From positions 2,108,001 to 2,172,000 of the forward strand of contig NZ_CP071503.1 in assembly GCF_017354945.1 (NCBI RefSeq): a stretch of 64,000 bases of DNA. The letters are read 5' to 3'. Below the pieces are notes generated by a model. It was not told where the DNA came from, did no database searches, and saw only the letters and a program-made list of their open reading frames with translations. The position numbers were made by a program, and so were the translations under genes. Numbering within the stretch: the first letter of the stretch is position 1; each line of letters begins with the position of its first letter. This stretch comes from Shewanella avicenniae (GTDB taxonomy: Bacteria; Pseudomonadota; Gammaproteobacteria; Enterobacterales; Shewanellaceae). Of the stretch, positions 55,927 to 64,000 are shown piece by piece.

Positions 55927-56168
55927 TGTGTCTCTCTATTCCATCACAAGTTGTTGAAATTCATGACGATGGCAATGTCACCGTTGATACCATGGGCGTA
56001 AAGCGTACCGTGAGTTGCCACCTGCTTGATGAACCATTAGCCATCGGCGATTACGTACTGATCCACATCGGTTTTGTGATGAATAAAATCGACAAAGCGG
56101 CCGCACTCGACAGCCTTGAGCTGTACAAAGAGATCGTTGAAAAGTTGGAGGCTGAGGAGAATGCCTGA
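55926..56168 (+). CDS. hypC: hydrogenase assembly chaperone HypC
   Basis: An 80-residue HypC/HupF-family chaperone. The essential Cys2 is in MCLSIPSQVVEI. It shuttles the Fe(CN)2CO moiety with HypD and docks on the immature large subunit. The start overlaps the hypB stop, and its own 3' end overlaps the hypD start by 8 bp, indicating coupled translation. Only one HypC-type protein serves both hydrogenases in this window. Confidence 0.95.
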   Translation: MCLSIPSQVVEIHDDGNVTVDTMGVKRTVSCHLLDEPLAIGDYVLIHIGFVMNKIDKAAALDSLELYKEIVEKLEAEENA

Positions 56169-57285
56169 GCTGCAACTCAAACAGCTTTATGATGGTTTTC
56201 GCGATCCAGAAACCATCAATGAGCTGGCGCGGCAGATTAAACAGTGGGCCAGCCAACTGACCGAACCCGTGTACATGATGGAAGTGTGTGGCGGTCATAC
56301 CCATACGATTATGAAGTACGGCTTGCCGCAGCTATTGCCAGACAATATCCACTTTATTCATGGCCCGGGTTGTCCTGTGTGCATTATGCCGAAAGAGCGC
56401 ATCGACCAAGCCGCCGCACTCGCCAGCATCGACGATGTGATTTTGGTGACCTTAGGTGACATGATACGCGTGCCTGGTTCACAAGGTTCATTGGCACAAT
56501 TTCGCGCCAAAGGGTGTGATATACGCCCGGTCTACCAACCATTAGACGCGCTGAAAATTGCGCAAGAGAACCCGACAAAAACCGTCATATTTTTTGCCAT
56601 CGGCTTTGAAACCTCGACCCCAATGACCGCCGTTCTGCTAGAACAAGCGGAAAAATTAGGGCTCGAAAACCTGCTGTTTCATATTAACCACGTGTTAGTG
56701 CCACCGGCGATTGATGCGGTGATGGCCGACCAAGAGACCAAGGTGAATGCCTTTATCGGCCCGTCACATGTGAGTGTGATTACGGGCAGTAAGATCTATC
56801 AACCAACCGTCGACAAATACCACACGCCTGTGGTGATTTCTGGCTTTGAACCGGTTGACGTGATGCAATCGATTCTGGCGATCGTGAAGCAAAAAGTAGA
56901 AGGTCGCGCCGAGTTAGAAAACCAATATCAGCGTGCGGTAACCGAACAAGGCAACCTCGTTGCACAGCAAAAAGTCGACAAATTCTTTGAAGTCCGAGAC
57001 AGCTTCCGTTGGCGCGGTTTGGGTCCAATTCCGAGTTCTGCTTTGAAACTACTCAGTGAGTTTGCCCATCGCGATGCAGAAATCCGTTTTGCTGCTCGGT
57101 TACCTGTAAAAGAAATTGACGATCATAAAGCCTGCCAATGTGGCGATATTCTGCGCGGTAAAGCCAATCCCAAAGACTGTAAAGTGTTTGGTCGCGGTTG
57201 CACCCCGCAAACACCATTAGGCAGCTGCATGGTCAGCTCAGAAGGCGCCTGTAACGCCTATTATCGCTATGCCGGAGTGGAGTAA
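56161..57285 (+). CDS. hypD: hydrogenase formation protein HypD
   Basis: A 374-residue Fe-S scaffold on which the Fe(CN)2CO unit is built. Motifs are MEVCGGHTHTIMKYG, HGPGCPVCIMP, and the C-terminal [4Fe-4S] Cys cluster region beginning KACQCGDILRGKANPKDC. ATG 56161 is preceded by GAGGAGA and overlaps hypC; longer upstream frames are shadows of hypC. Interaction partners HypC and HypE flank it in the operon. Confidence 0.96.
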   Translation: MPELQLKQLYDGFRDPETINELARQIKQWASQLTEPVYMMEVCGGHTHTIMKYGLPQLLPDNIHFIHGPGCPVCIMPKERIDQAAALASIDDVILVTLGDMIRVPGSQGSLAQFRAKGCDIRPVYQPLDALKIAQENPTKTVIFFAIGFETSTPMTAVLLEQAEKLGLENLLFHINHVLVPPAIDAVMADQETKVNAFIGPSHVSVITGSKIYQPTVDKYHTPVVISGFEPVDVMQSILAIVKQKVEGRAELENQYQRAVTEQGNLVAQQKVDKFFEVRDSFRWRGLGPIPSSALKLLSEFAHRDAEIRFAARLPVKEIDDHKACQCGDILRGKANPKDCKVFGRGCTPQTPLGSCMVSSEGACNAYYRYAGVE

Positions 57286-57291
57286 CAAATC

Positions 57292-58299
57292 ATGGCGAAA
57301 CCTACTCAAATTCAATTAAGCCATGGTGGCGGTGGCCGCGAAATGGCAGAGCTCATTGGTAAAATCTTCTTTGATGCCTTTGATAACCCAATCCTGCGCC
57401 GTGAAGAAGACGCTGCTGCGTTAAACCTCAGTGGTCAAACGGCGTTTACCACCGACTCATTTACCGTTGCGCCGCTGTTTTTCCAAGGTGGCGACATTGG
57501 TAAGTTAGCCATCGCTGGCACAGTCAATGATCTCGCGATGATGGGCGCCGAGCCACAATACTTGAGCTGTGGCTTTATCATCGAAGAAGGCTTTGAAATT
57601 GATAAGCTCAAAACCATCGTAAGCAGCATGGCAAAAGAGCTGGAAAAATCTGGCGCCCATATCGTTTGCGGCGACACCAAAGTGGTACCCAAAGGCTGTG
57701 CTGATGGTTTGTTCATCAACACCACTGGTGTTGGTCGTATCGTTCGCCCGGGCATTTCCGTAAGAGCGATTCAGCCCGGCGACGCGGTGATCCTGTCTCG
57801 CGATATTGGTCGCCACGGCGCGGCGATCCTTACTGCCCGTGAAGGCTTGGAGCTTGAATCAGAGCTAACCTCGGACTGTGCAACTCTATGGCCTGTAGTG
57901 CAGCAACTACTGGCTGCAAATATCGATATTCACGCCATGCGCGATGCCACACGGGGCGGTATTGCTGCCGTACTGAACGAGTGGACCAAAGCTGCGAACG
58001 TTGGCATCGATGTTGAAGAAAAGCTAATCCCTGTCTGTGATGAAGTTCGCGGTGTTTGCGAGCTTTATGGGTTTGAACCTTGGGATCTCGCCAACGAAGG
58101 CACCTTCGTCATCGCTTTACCAAAACAAGCCGCAGAAGCCGCGGTGGAAATCATGCAACGCCACGGCGGTTGTGATAGTGCGGCGATCATCGGCACTGTT
58201 AGCGATGAACATGCAGGCAAAGTGGTATTGCATTCGCCATGGGGCAGTAAACGTTACCTTGAATTACCGCAAGGTGAGCTGCTACCGAGGATCTGTTAA
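57292..58299 (+). CDS. hypE: carbamoyl dehydratase HypE
   Basis: A 335-residue PurM-fold enzyme that dehydrates the carbamoylated C-terminal cysteine to thiocyanate. The protein ends in PRIC, so Cys335 is the required acceptor. The N-terminus SHGGGGREMAELIGKIFF and the GDIGKLAIAGTVNDLAMMGA motif are family hallmarks. It sits 6 bp after hypD and overlaps hypA through TAATG. Confidence 0.97.
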   Translation: MAKPTQIQLSHGGGGREMAELIGKIFFDAFDNPILRREEDAAALNLSGQTAFTTDSFTVAPLFFQGGDIGKLAIAGTVNDLAMMGAEPQYLSCGFIIEEGFEIDKLKTIVSSMAKELEKSGAHIVCGDTKVVPKGCADGLFINTTGVGRIVRPGISVRAIQPGDAVILSRDIGRHGAAILTAREGLELESELTSDCATLWPVVQQLLAANIDIHAMRDATRGGIAAVLNEWTKAANVGIDVEEKLIPVCDEVRGVCELYGFEPWDLANEGTFVIALPKQAAEAAVEIMQRHGGCDSAAIIGTVSDEHAGKVVLHSPWGSKRYLELPQGELLPRIC

Positions 58300-58646
58300 T
58301 GCACGAGTTTTCGATTGTCAGTGCGCTGATTAATCAATGTGAAGAGTTAGCCGCTGAACACAAAGCCACCGGCATTGCCCGCGTTGCTGTAAAAATCGGC
58401 GCTTTAAGCGGTGTTGAACCGCAACTAGTGAAAACGGCGTTTGATACCTTTCGTGAAGACGGCATCTGCCGCGGCGCGGAGTTAGAGATGGACATTGCAC
58501 CGCTTGAACTCGACTGCCAAGCGTGTGGCACGATTACAAAACCCGATGAAGTTGCGTACATCTGCCCAAACTGCCAGAGCCACGATGTAAAAGTCAGTGG
58601 CGGTGAAGAGATGCTATTGATGCAACTTGAACTGATGTTCGATTAG
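58299..58646 (+). CDS. hypA: hydrogenase nickel incorporation protein HypA
   Basis: A 115-residue nickel metallochaperone. The Ni-binding N-terminus is Met1-His2-Glu3. The structural zinc site is Cys73-x2-Cys76 with Cys89-x2-Cys92. It delivers Ni to HyaB with HypB. It is the last gene of the run hyaABC2-hyaD-unknown-hypFBCDEA, followed by a terminator. Confidence 0.96.
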   Translation: MHEFSIVSALINQCEELAAEHKATGIARVAVKIGALSGVEPQLVKTAFDTFREDGICRGAELEMDIAPLELDCQACGTITKPDEVAYICPNCQSHDVKVSGGEEMLLMQLELMFD

Positions 58647-58676
58647 TTCCATTCTGCATCCCTCAAATTTCAATTC

Positions 58677-58706
58677 AGACACACCTTTGATGGTGTGTCT
58701 TTCTTT
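58677..58706 (+). terminator. intrinsic terminator of hydrogenase/hyp operon
   Basis: AGACACACC (58677-58685) pairs with GGTGTGTCT (58692-58700), followed by TTCTTTG. It marks the end of the long operon. Confidence 0.8.
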
Positions 58707-58840
58707 GCCATGTTTAGCAGTAAAATAAGCCTAAAAACTTAGGATTAACCCGCAAAACACGTATCGGTTGACTATAGTGTTAACAAGGTTGCGCCATTGG
58801 CGAAGCAGGTCACGGCGTTGATATGCTTGAGGGGTTAACC

Positions 58841-60433
58841 ATGTTAGCAAAAGGACTTACCAAACTGAGTCAATTGCCACCTGCACTGGGCGCGGTGGTT
58901 GCCGCAGTGCCCGTTATTCCAATCCTTATCTATCTCATCATCCAGCAGCAATGGCTGTTGATGCTGCTGTTATTGGTCAATTACCTATTCACCACCTTGG
59001 TGTTAACCAATTATAAAGCCATTGTCGTTAATGCCCGCACCGCAGCACTCGAATTAGCCCAAGGCGATCTCCGAGCCAGAATCAGCCAACAGAGCGAACT
59101 CGGCGGGGCGCTATTTCGCGCCATTAACCGTATTGGCGAGGACGTGTCCCGCACAGTGCATTTTCTCGGTAAAACCAGTCGTCATATGTTAAAAGTCGCC
59201 GATACAGTGCAGCAAGATTCCGAAACCTCAAAACTCGGCGCAATTAAACAAAAACAAGATGTGAGTCATTCGCAGGACTTAGTCGCGCAACTGCTGGAGA
59301 TCAGCGCCCAAGTGTCGCAGCATTGTGACCAATCCTATCAACAAGCATCCAACGCCTGCGCCCAAGCCAGTAGCGGTATTCAAGTGATGCATACCCTGGA
59401 AGAGACCTTAGATTCAGTACGCAGCCAATATGCCCGCTCCAGCGAGCACTTTGCTGAACTCGATCGCGAAAGCGCCCAAATCGGGGCGGTGATTGACACC
59501 ATCACCAGTATTGCCGAACAAACGAATCTGTTGGCACTCAACGCTGCGATTGAATCGGCTCGAGCAGGCGAGCACGGCCGAGGCTTTGCAGTGGTAGCTG
59601 ACGAAGTGCGTAAACTCGCCACCAAAACCCAAGAAGCGACCCAAGATATCGACAGCAAGATTTCGAACCTCCAAACCCAAATCAACGCCGTGGTCGAAGC
59701 CATGGAGCGCAACAAAGCGCGTATCGATAATGCCTACAGTGCTGCAAATAAAGCAGAAACCAGTTTTGGTGAGCTTAATCAACAGATCAGTGACCTCGAC
59801 CAACTCAGTAAAAATATTGCCCAGCTTTCTACCCAGCAGCTGGCCGAAACTAACAAACTTAGCAACTATCTGGTTGAAATTGAGCAAGAATCCAATAATA
59901 ACGTGACAGCAACGGAAGATACCTTACTCGCCAGTATTACCGTGCGTAATATGGCCGGAGAGATTGAATCGCTGCTGCACCGCTTCAAAGTGGATACAGC
60001 GCAGATTGAGCAAGAAGATAAACGCCGTGAAAAACTGATGGAATGGAATCCTGGCTTAGATCTGGGCTTATTAGAAATCAACCGTCAGCACCAAACGCTG
60101 GTGAATTTGGTGAACGAACTCTATTACTTGCTGCAGCATAACTATGGAGCGGCCTCGATCAAACGGGTCGTACAAGGGTTAATCGATTACACCGCCAACC
60201 ACTTCAAGTACGAAGAAACCTTGTTTGAGTTGTTCGACTATCGCCACCAACAAGAACACAGCAATATTCATCGGCGCTTGGTGGGGCAAGTGTTGGATTT
60301 TCAACGTCGCGTGGAAGCCGGCGAAAATATTGGTGACGAACTGATGAGCTTTTTAAAAAGTTGGTTGATTAATCATATTCAAAAAGAAGATCGTGCCTAT
60401 TGTGAACACTTTAAATCACGCGGCATGGAATAG
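58841..60433 (+). CDS. chemoreceptor with C-terminal bacteriohemerythrin domain
   Basis: A 530-residue MCP. Two close N-terminal helices (about 10-30 and 36-55) leave no periplasmic sensor. A HAMP-like linker and the signalling hairpin ([33 protein letters not shown]) follow. The last ~130 residues form a hemerythrin domain: [27 protein letters not shown] and NHIQKED supply the His/Glu/Asp ligands of a diiron O2 site. ATG 58841 has GAGGGG 7 nt upstream, better than ATG 58823. It likely senses oxygen in the cytoplasm. It is convergent with the FAN1-like gene, with a 2-bp gap. Confidence 0.93.
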   Translation: MLAKGLTKLSQLPPALGAVVAAVPVIPILIYLIIQQQWLLMLLLLVNYLFTTLVLTNYKAIVVNARTAALELAQGDLRARISQQSELGGALFRAINRIGEDVSRTVHFLGKTSRHMLKVADTVQQDSETSKLGAIKQKQDVSHSQDLVAQLLEISAQVSQHCDQSYQQASNACAQASSGIQVMHTLEETLDSVRSQYARSSEHFAELDRESAQIGAVIDTITSIAEQTNLLALNAAIESARAGEHGRGFAVVADEVRKLATKTQEATQDIDSKISNLQTQINAVVEAMERNKARIDNAYSAANKAETSFGELNQQISDLDQLSKNIAQLSTQQLAETNKLSNYLVEIEQESNNNVTATEDTLLASITVRNMAGEIESLLHRFKVDTAQIEQEDKRREKLMEWNPGLDLGLLEINRQHQTLVNLVNELYYLLQHNYGAASIKRVVQGLIDYTANHFKYEETLFELFDYRHQQEHSNIHRRLVGQVLDFQRRVEAGENIGDELMSFLKSWLINHIQKEDRAYCEHFKSRGME

Positions 60434-60435
60434 CA

Positions 60436-62091
60436 TTATGGCTGCCATTGCACGTAGCAAACGCTGGCAGGATAAAACTGCGCTAAAAAATTGAGCCAAT
60501 AGCCTTGATGATCGGCCAAGGTATCGCCGGGGCCTTTCACTTCAATAAACTGCGGCGCACCGTCAGATTCAAACAAAATGATATCCGGTTGACCACTGCG
60601 GTAATGGGCAGGGTCTTGTAACAAGCGTTGGCACACCGCACAGATAAACCTCGCACTAAAATTGCTGAGCGCTTGCGCCAATACATCTTCGGTTAACACA
60701 CGCCAATTGACCCAGTCATTAGTTAGCCCTTGCTTTTCAGTAAAATGCTGCTTAATAATGCCAAAGTCACCCGTGGCTAAAGCGGCAAAACGTTGCTCAA
60801 TCAAGGTTTGGCGCTCTTCAGCAAAACTGGGCTGGTACATATCCCGTGGCGCCCGCTGATAGGGGTTATCAAAAGCGCCAATCACTGGTGCAAAAATGAT
60901 GTCCCAAAATGCCAAGCCAAAAATGCCACACAATAAGCTATTTTCGCAGAAATAAGCACAAGCGCCCTGCCCACTCAAATACTGCACTAGCTGCTGCTCG
61001 ACCGAAACACCTGCTACATAGGGCAAACTAAGCTCCATCTTAGATGGCGGCTGATATTGGACAGCTTGCACGCTTAACGATGTTAATTCTTCAGCACACG
61101 TTTGCTTGGCCACACGCTTACAGATGCGCTGAACCGACAGGCGTAAAGTTTCATTTGGTGCAGCATGCCATAACTGAGGCAGTAGTGTCGCAGCCGCTGC
61201 AACATTAGTTTTTTCATAGACGCGGCTCAATCGTTCTTGCGCTGCCCAACTGTCACATTGCAGGTAACACTGTTGCGCTAATGCCAGCGCTTTTGCGCGC
61301 TCCGCTTGACGGCCTATGACAAACAGCATTCGCTGCCGGCGCCGCTCAAGAATTCTATTGTTTTGGGTCGCAGGCAGCTTGGCTAACACATCCTCGCAAT
61401 TTAGTGGCTGCTTACGCTCAATTGCATCATGCCACGCCTTGCTAAGCTCGCTTAAGCGTAACGCCGCCTCAATGTCTGCCGCCGTTTGATAAGGCCGATC
61501 AGCAGGCCGGATTTGATACTGTTCAAACGGCTGCATGCCAATATCACTCAGCACAAACTGACTTAGATCTTGATAATTGTTACCAAAGTAAAGCAGCAAC
61601 AACAGTTCAAGCAGAGACTGACATTGCAACGATAACCACTGCAGGCCAAGCAGCTCTGAAAAGCGCAGCGCTACGTCGTCAATATTGGTGAGTTCGCCTA
61701 ACGCCATCAGTAATTGCGCTTTGGTGCTGGCATTGATCCCGACGGTTGCGGCAACGGGTTTTAACTCTGCCAAGGTAAGTAATGAAAACAACTGGTCGGC
61801 AGCAGGCGGTGTATCGCTCACCAAGCCACTGAAAATCAGCTCATTCGCGGCGTTATCAAGCTCCGAGATTTCAATGTAATGCAGTTTTTCACGGCGAAAA
61901 TATAAGCCTTTGCGCGACAGTAAGCGCACCAATAACATGCGCGCGTCACGCGAAAGTTGTTGATATTGATTCAGTGCCGCAAGCGGCTCAGCTGGCAGGA
62001 TATCGAGATAACGCGCCGCCGCATTGATAAGCCGCTCGAAATTATGCAGGTAATAATCAGCGGCCAAAATGACCGCAGAGGGTGCTGTCAT
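60436..62091 (-). CDS. FAN1-like VRR-NUC nuclease
   Basis: A 551-residue structure-specific nuclease of the bacterial FAN1 family, acting on branched or crosslinked DNA in known members. The N-terminal segment RLLSRKGLYFRREKLHYIEI is a SAP-like DNA-binding region. The middle is helical and TPR-like. The C-terminal VRR-NUC domain has PDIILFESDG, IEVKGPGDTLADHQGYWLN and a downstream VCYVQWQP. The catalytic Asp, Glu and Lys (D...EVK) are intact. It starts within the ppiC stop codon, so the two are translationally coupled. Confidence 0.9.
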   Translation of the reverse strand: MTAPSAVILAADYYLHNFERLINAAARYLDILPAEPLAALNQYQQLSRDARMLLVRLLSRKGLYFRREKLHYIEISELDNAANELIFSGLVSDTPPAADQLFSLLTLAELKPVAATVGINASTKAQLLMALGELTNIDDVALRFSELLGLQWLSLQCQSLLELLLLLYFGNNYQDLSQFVLSDIGMQPFEQYQIRPADRPYQTAADIEAALRLSELSKAWHDAIERKQPLNCEDVLAKLPATQNNRILERRRQRMLFVIGRQAERAKALALAQQCYLQCDSWAAQERLSRVYEKTNVAAAATLLPQLWHAAPNETLRLSVQRICKRVAKQTCAEELTSLSVQAVQYQPPSKMELSLPYVAGVSVEQQLVQYLSGQGACAYFCENSLLCGIFGLAFWDIIFAPVIGAFDNPYQRAPRDMYQPSFAEERQTLIEQRFAALATGDFGIIKQHFTEKQGLTNDWVNWRVLTEDVLAQALSNFSARFICAVCQRLLQDPAHYRSGQPDIILFESDGAPQFIEVKGPGDTLADHQGYWLNFLAQFYPASVCYVQWQP

Positions 62092-62369
62092 TAGCTACGA
62101 TAAAGGGTTTGGATCAGATGAAAACCGAAGCGGGTTTTTACTGGCCCGTGAATTTCCAACACCGCCTTTTTGAACACCACATCATCAAACGCTTTGACCA
62201 TTTGCCCGGGGGCAAATTCACCTAAATCACCGCCGCGTTTCTTTGACGGGCATTGTGAATAGCGTTTGGCTAAAAGGCCAAAATCTTCGCCCTTTGCCAA
62301 CAGCTGTTTGATTTTTTCCGCTTCTTCACGGGTTTTCACTAATATGTGTCGAGCACTCGCACGCGCCAT
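62091..62369 (-). CDS. ppiC: parvulin-type peptidyl-prolyl isomerase (PpiC)
   Basis: A 92-residue single-domain cytoplasmic parvulin that isomerises Xaa-Pro bonds. Signatures are ARHILVKTREEAEKI, YSQCPSKKRGGDLGEF and HGPVKTRFGFHLIQ. ATG 62369 is chosen since GAGG lies 5 nt upstream; the ATG codon immediately before is too close. It forms a two-gene unit with the nuclease through a TAATG overlap. Confidence 0.93.
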   Translation of the reverse strand: MARASARHILVKTREEAEKIKQLLAKGEDFGLLAKRYSQCPSKKRGGDLGEFAPGQMVKAFDDVVFKKAVLEIHGPVKTRFGFHLIQTLYRS

Positions 62370-62503
62370 CATGACCTCTTTAGAACTGTGCGTTCACCAA
62401 TTAGACTGGAGTTTAGCATAGCCAATAAGCCAACCGAACTAGGATTGAGATCCTTGCTGCTTCACTTTTATAATCAAGCCTCAATTTACTTAGAGCAGTA
62501 ACT

Positions 62504-62923
62504 ATGTGGCAGCAACAGTTAATCCAATTAGGTGCACGACAACGCGGGTTTCATTTAATTAGCGATGAGATTGAATCAGCATTGGCATCAATGACTAAAT
62601 TATCGATTGGGCTCTTACATCTTCAGCTGCAACATACCTCGGCGTCACTGACCTTAAATGAAAACGCCGATCCCACCGTACGGCAAGACTTTGAGAGCTG
62701 GTTTAACCATGCGGTAAGTGAAGACACTCGCTATTTTCGCCACACCTATGAAGGTGCCGATGATATGCCAGCACATATTAAATCGAGCTTGCTGGGCACC
62801 AGTTTAATGTTGCCCATTCGCAATGGCCGCCTTGCACTCGGCACTTGGCAAGGGATCTATCTAGGTGAGCACCGCGATCATGGTGGCAGTCGCAAAGTGC
62901 TTTTGACCTTACAAGGCGAATAA
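62504..62923 (+). CDS. yjbQ: YjbQ/UPF0047 family protein
   Basis: A 139-residue member of the secondary thiamine-phosphate synthase/UPF0047 family. Conserved parts are [32 protein letters not shown], and [20 protein letters not shown], whose His/Asp residues bind a metal or phosphate. E. coli YjbQ has weak thiamine phosphate synthase activity, and the true role is unclear. It is monocistronic. Confidence 0.9.
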   Translation: MWQQQLIQLGARQRGFHLISDEIESALASMTKLSIGLLHLQLQHTSASLTLNENADPTVRQDFESWFNHAVSEDTRYFRHTYEGADDMPAHIKSSLLGTSLMLPIRNGRLALGTWQGIYLGEHRDHGGSRKVLLTLQGE

Positions 62924-62968
62924 CAGCGCCTTACAACCGTGCTGTTGTTCGCGCAATAGAGCCAGTAA

Positions 62969-63607
62969 TTACGCCAGCAACCGTTGATAGCCTTGCAACA
63001 GCAGCAAAGCCGCAAATACTAACAGCACTACACCACTGAACTTTAAAATCAGCCATTGCCGTCGAATGAGTTGCTGACGAAATCGATTGATGTTCAGTGC
63101 CCAGCCGAGAAAACCAAACCAAGCTAATGCCAATAAGAAGAATAACCCGATCAATGCCAGCTTAAAGCCCAGTGGGCTTTGATGAGGTAACATGCCGGCA
63201 ATCACGCTAAAGAAATAGACATAAGCCTTTGGGTTCAATGCATTGGTAGCAAATCCCGTCCACCAGCCGTTTTTTAAATTCAGTTGGCTTACGCTCGCCG
63301 CCGTGGGGGCGCTGGTATCGATTGGCGCGCGCAAACAGCTAATACCTAAATAACCTAACCAAGATGCCGCCAGCCACGGCAACACCAACATCAAACTCGG
63401 CAGATACAGTTGCAGCACATCCGCAGCAAACGTGACTGTGAGCGTGTGCAGCATAATGGCGCTCGATAATCCCAACGCCAAAGCGAAAGCATATTTGCGG
63501 CCACCACTCACCGCAGCGCGCAGCATTAGCGCAAAATCAGGCCCTGGCGCGACTAACGCTGCCACATGCACTAACCCAAATGTAATCAGTAACGAAATCC
63601 ACGACAT
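62969..63607 (-). CDS. LysE/RhtB-family amino-acid exporter
   Basis: A 212-residue polytopic inner-membrane exporter with about six helices. The N-terminal family motif is AALVAPGPDFALMLRAAVSGG, and the mid-protein motif GFATNALNPKAYVYFFSV is typical of LysE/RhtB. The substrate is probably an amino acid or homoserine lactone, but it cannot be assigned. It lies 51 bp downstream of, and in the same direction as, the AraC-type gene, which may regulate it. Confidence 0.9.
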   Translation of the reverse strand: MSWISLLITFGLVHVAALVAPGPDFALMLRAAVSGGRKYAFALALGLSSAIMLHTLTVTFAADVLQLYLPSLMLVLPWLAASWLGYLGISCLRAPIDTSAPTAASVSQLNLKNGWWTGFATNALNPKAYVYFFSVIAGMLPHQSPLGFKLALIGLFFLLALAWFGFLGWALNINRFRQQLIRRQWLILKFSGVVLLVFAALLLLQGYQRLLA

Positions 63608-63658
63608 AGCGATGCTAGTACTCTTCTAAAAAAGTTGATAAGGCCACAATATAAGTGT

Positions 63659-64000
63659 TCAGCACAGAGGTATTGTAAAAAATTGCCGCTGGCGGATCTG
63701 CCGTTGGTATTCTGCAGGCGTAAGACTATAGCGGCGCTTAAACGCATGTGTCAGGTGGCTTTGATCATAAAAGCCTGCGGCGCTGGCCACCTCGGCTAAC
63801 GGCAGATCGGTTTTGATCAGCTGCCGCGCGACATCAACCCGTAATGCCAATAAATAGGCGTGAGGCGTGATACCAAACTCACGCCGAAATTGGCGTAAAA
63901 ACTGATGTTCGCTTAAGTCAAATAGCTTGGATAAATCCGCCAAACGATGACTATGGCCGATATCCGCCAGCAGATAGTCTTTCAATTGCGCCAATGTACC
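63659..64000 (-). CDS. AraC-family transcriptional regulator, C-terminal part (truncated by window edge)
   Basis: An open frame of at least 113 codons continues past the right edge. The visible part holds the two helix-turn-helix motifs of the AraC domain: LADLSKLFDLSEHQFLRQFR and LAEVASAAGFYDQSHLTHAF, with the linking segment GITPHAYLLALRVDVARQLI. The ligand-binding N-terminal domain is outside the window. A TTG at 63994 is only an internal codon. It is followed by the LysE exporter gene, a common regulator-target pairing. Confidence 0.88.
   Translation of the reverse strand, partial: GTLAQLKDYLLADIGHSHRLADLSKLFDLSEHQFLRQFRREFGITPHAYLLALRVDVARQLIKTDLPLAEVASAAGFYDQSHLTHAFKRRYSLTPAEYQRQIRQRQFFTIPLC

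Noticed and set aside
59414..59887. 157-codon minus-strand frame inside the hemerythrin chemoreceptor gene
   Set aside because: It is antisense to the highly conserved MCP signalling domain. Such long mirror frames are common opposite these genes.

Overview
The window is chromosomal DNA of a gammaproteobacterium, most likely Shewanella or a close relative. The grounds are the gene content and order: branched-chain keto-acid dehydrogenase genes next to nadA, a single-polypeptide class I fumarase next to an S9 peptidase, asnS near pabB, and an uptake-type [NiFe] hydrogenase locus in the order small subunit, large subunit, cytochrome b, protease, unknown, hypF-B-C-D-E-A. This resemblance to Shewanella gene order is recalled, not checked by search. 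No phage, insertion sequence, integrase or CRISPR array was seen. Coding density is high and most genes end in clear intrinsic terminators.

Layout. 0-2.4 kb: tRNA-Ser(GGA) and a chemoreceptor with a nitrate/nitrite-sensing (NIT) type domain. 2.4-9.2 kb: nadA, the bkdA1-bkdA2-bkdB operon (valine, leucine and isoleucine catabolism), astE and msrA. 9.2-17.2 kb: an AI-2E family transporter (perM-like), the periplasmic protease bepA, an arsC-like reductase, a second chemoreceptor and the large acyl-CoA synthetase/GNAT protein acetyltransferase (Pat). 17.3-23.7 kb: eptA (lipid A phosphoethanolamine transferase) with a PmrA-type box upstream, a cation diffusion facilitator in an operon with a MarR regulator behind a nested palindromic operator, trmJ, and a pssA-tapT operon. 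24-34 kb: an unannotated 54-residue membrane protein overlapping dacB, an acyl-CoA dehydrogenase, the opgGH osmoregulated periplasmic glucan operon and an S9 peptidase. 34-40 kb: class I fumarase, pabB, nudL, a small membrane protein and asnS.

40-58.7 kb is the centrepiece, a nickel/hydrogenase region. nikR is followed by a QseBC-like two-component pair transcribed away from the hydrogenase genes. Then come two complete tandem copies of hyaABC (small subunit, large subunit, cytochrome b), one hyaD protease, a 599-residue protein of unknown role, and one full maturation set hypF-hypB-hypC-hypD-hypE-hypA. Both hyaABC copies have an FNR-like box about 100 bp before the hyaA start codon. Both small subunits have the ordinary four-cysteine proximal cluster, so both enzymes should be the oxygen-sensitive type. 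The 599-residue protein appears to be a divergent, catalytically degenerate paralogue of HypF: it keeps one HypF-type zinc finger with exact C-x2-C-x18-C-x2-C spacing and looks colinear with HypF over the rest of its length. This is the best candidate for something undescribed.

58.8-64 kb: a chemoreceptor with a C-terminal bacteriohemerythrin domain (a likely oxygen sensor), a FAN1-like VRR-NUC nuclease coupled to a parvulin isomerase, a YjbQ-family protein, a LysE-family exporter, and the C-terminal part of an AraC regulator cut off by the right edge.

Overall the window suggests a facultatively anaerobic, motile, respiratory bacterium. Hydrogen metabolism appears tied to oxygen/redox control (FNR-like and CRP-like sites), nickel supply (NikR, HypA, HypB) and a shared maturation machine serving two hydrogenase isoenzymes.
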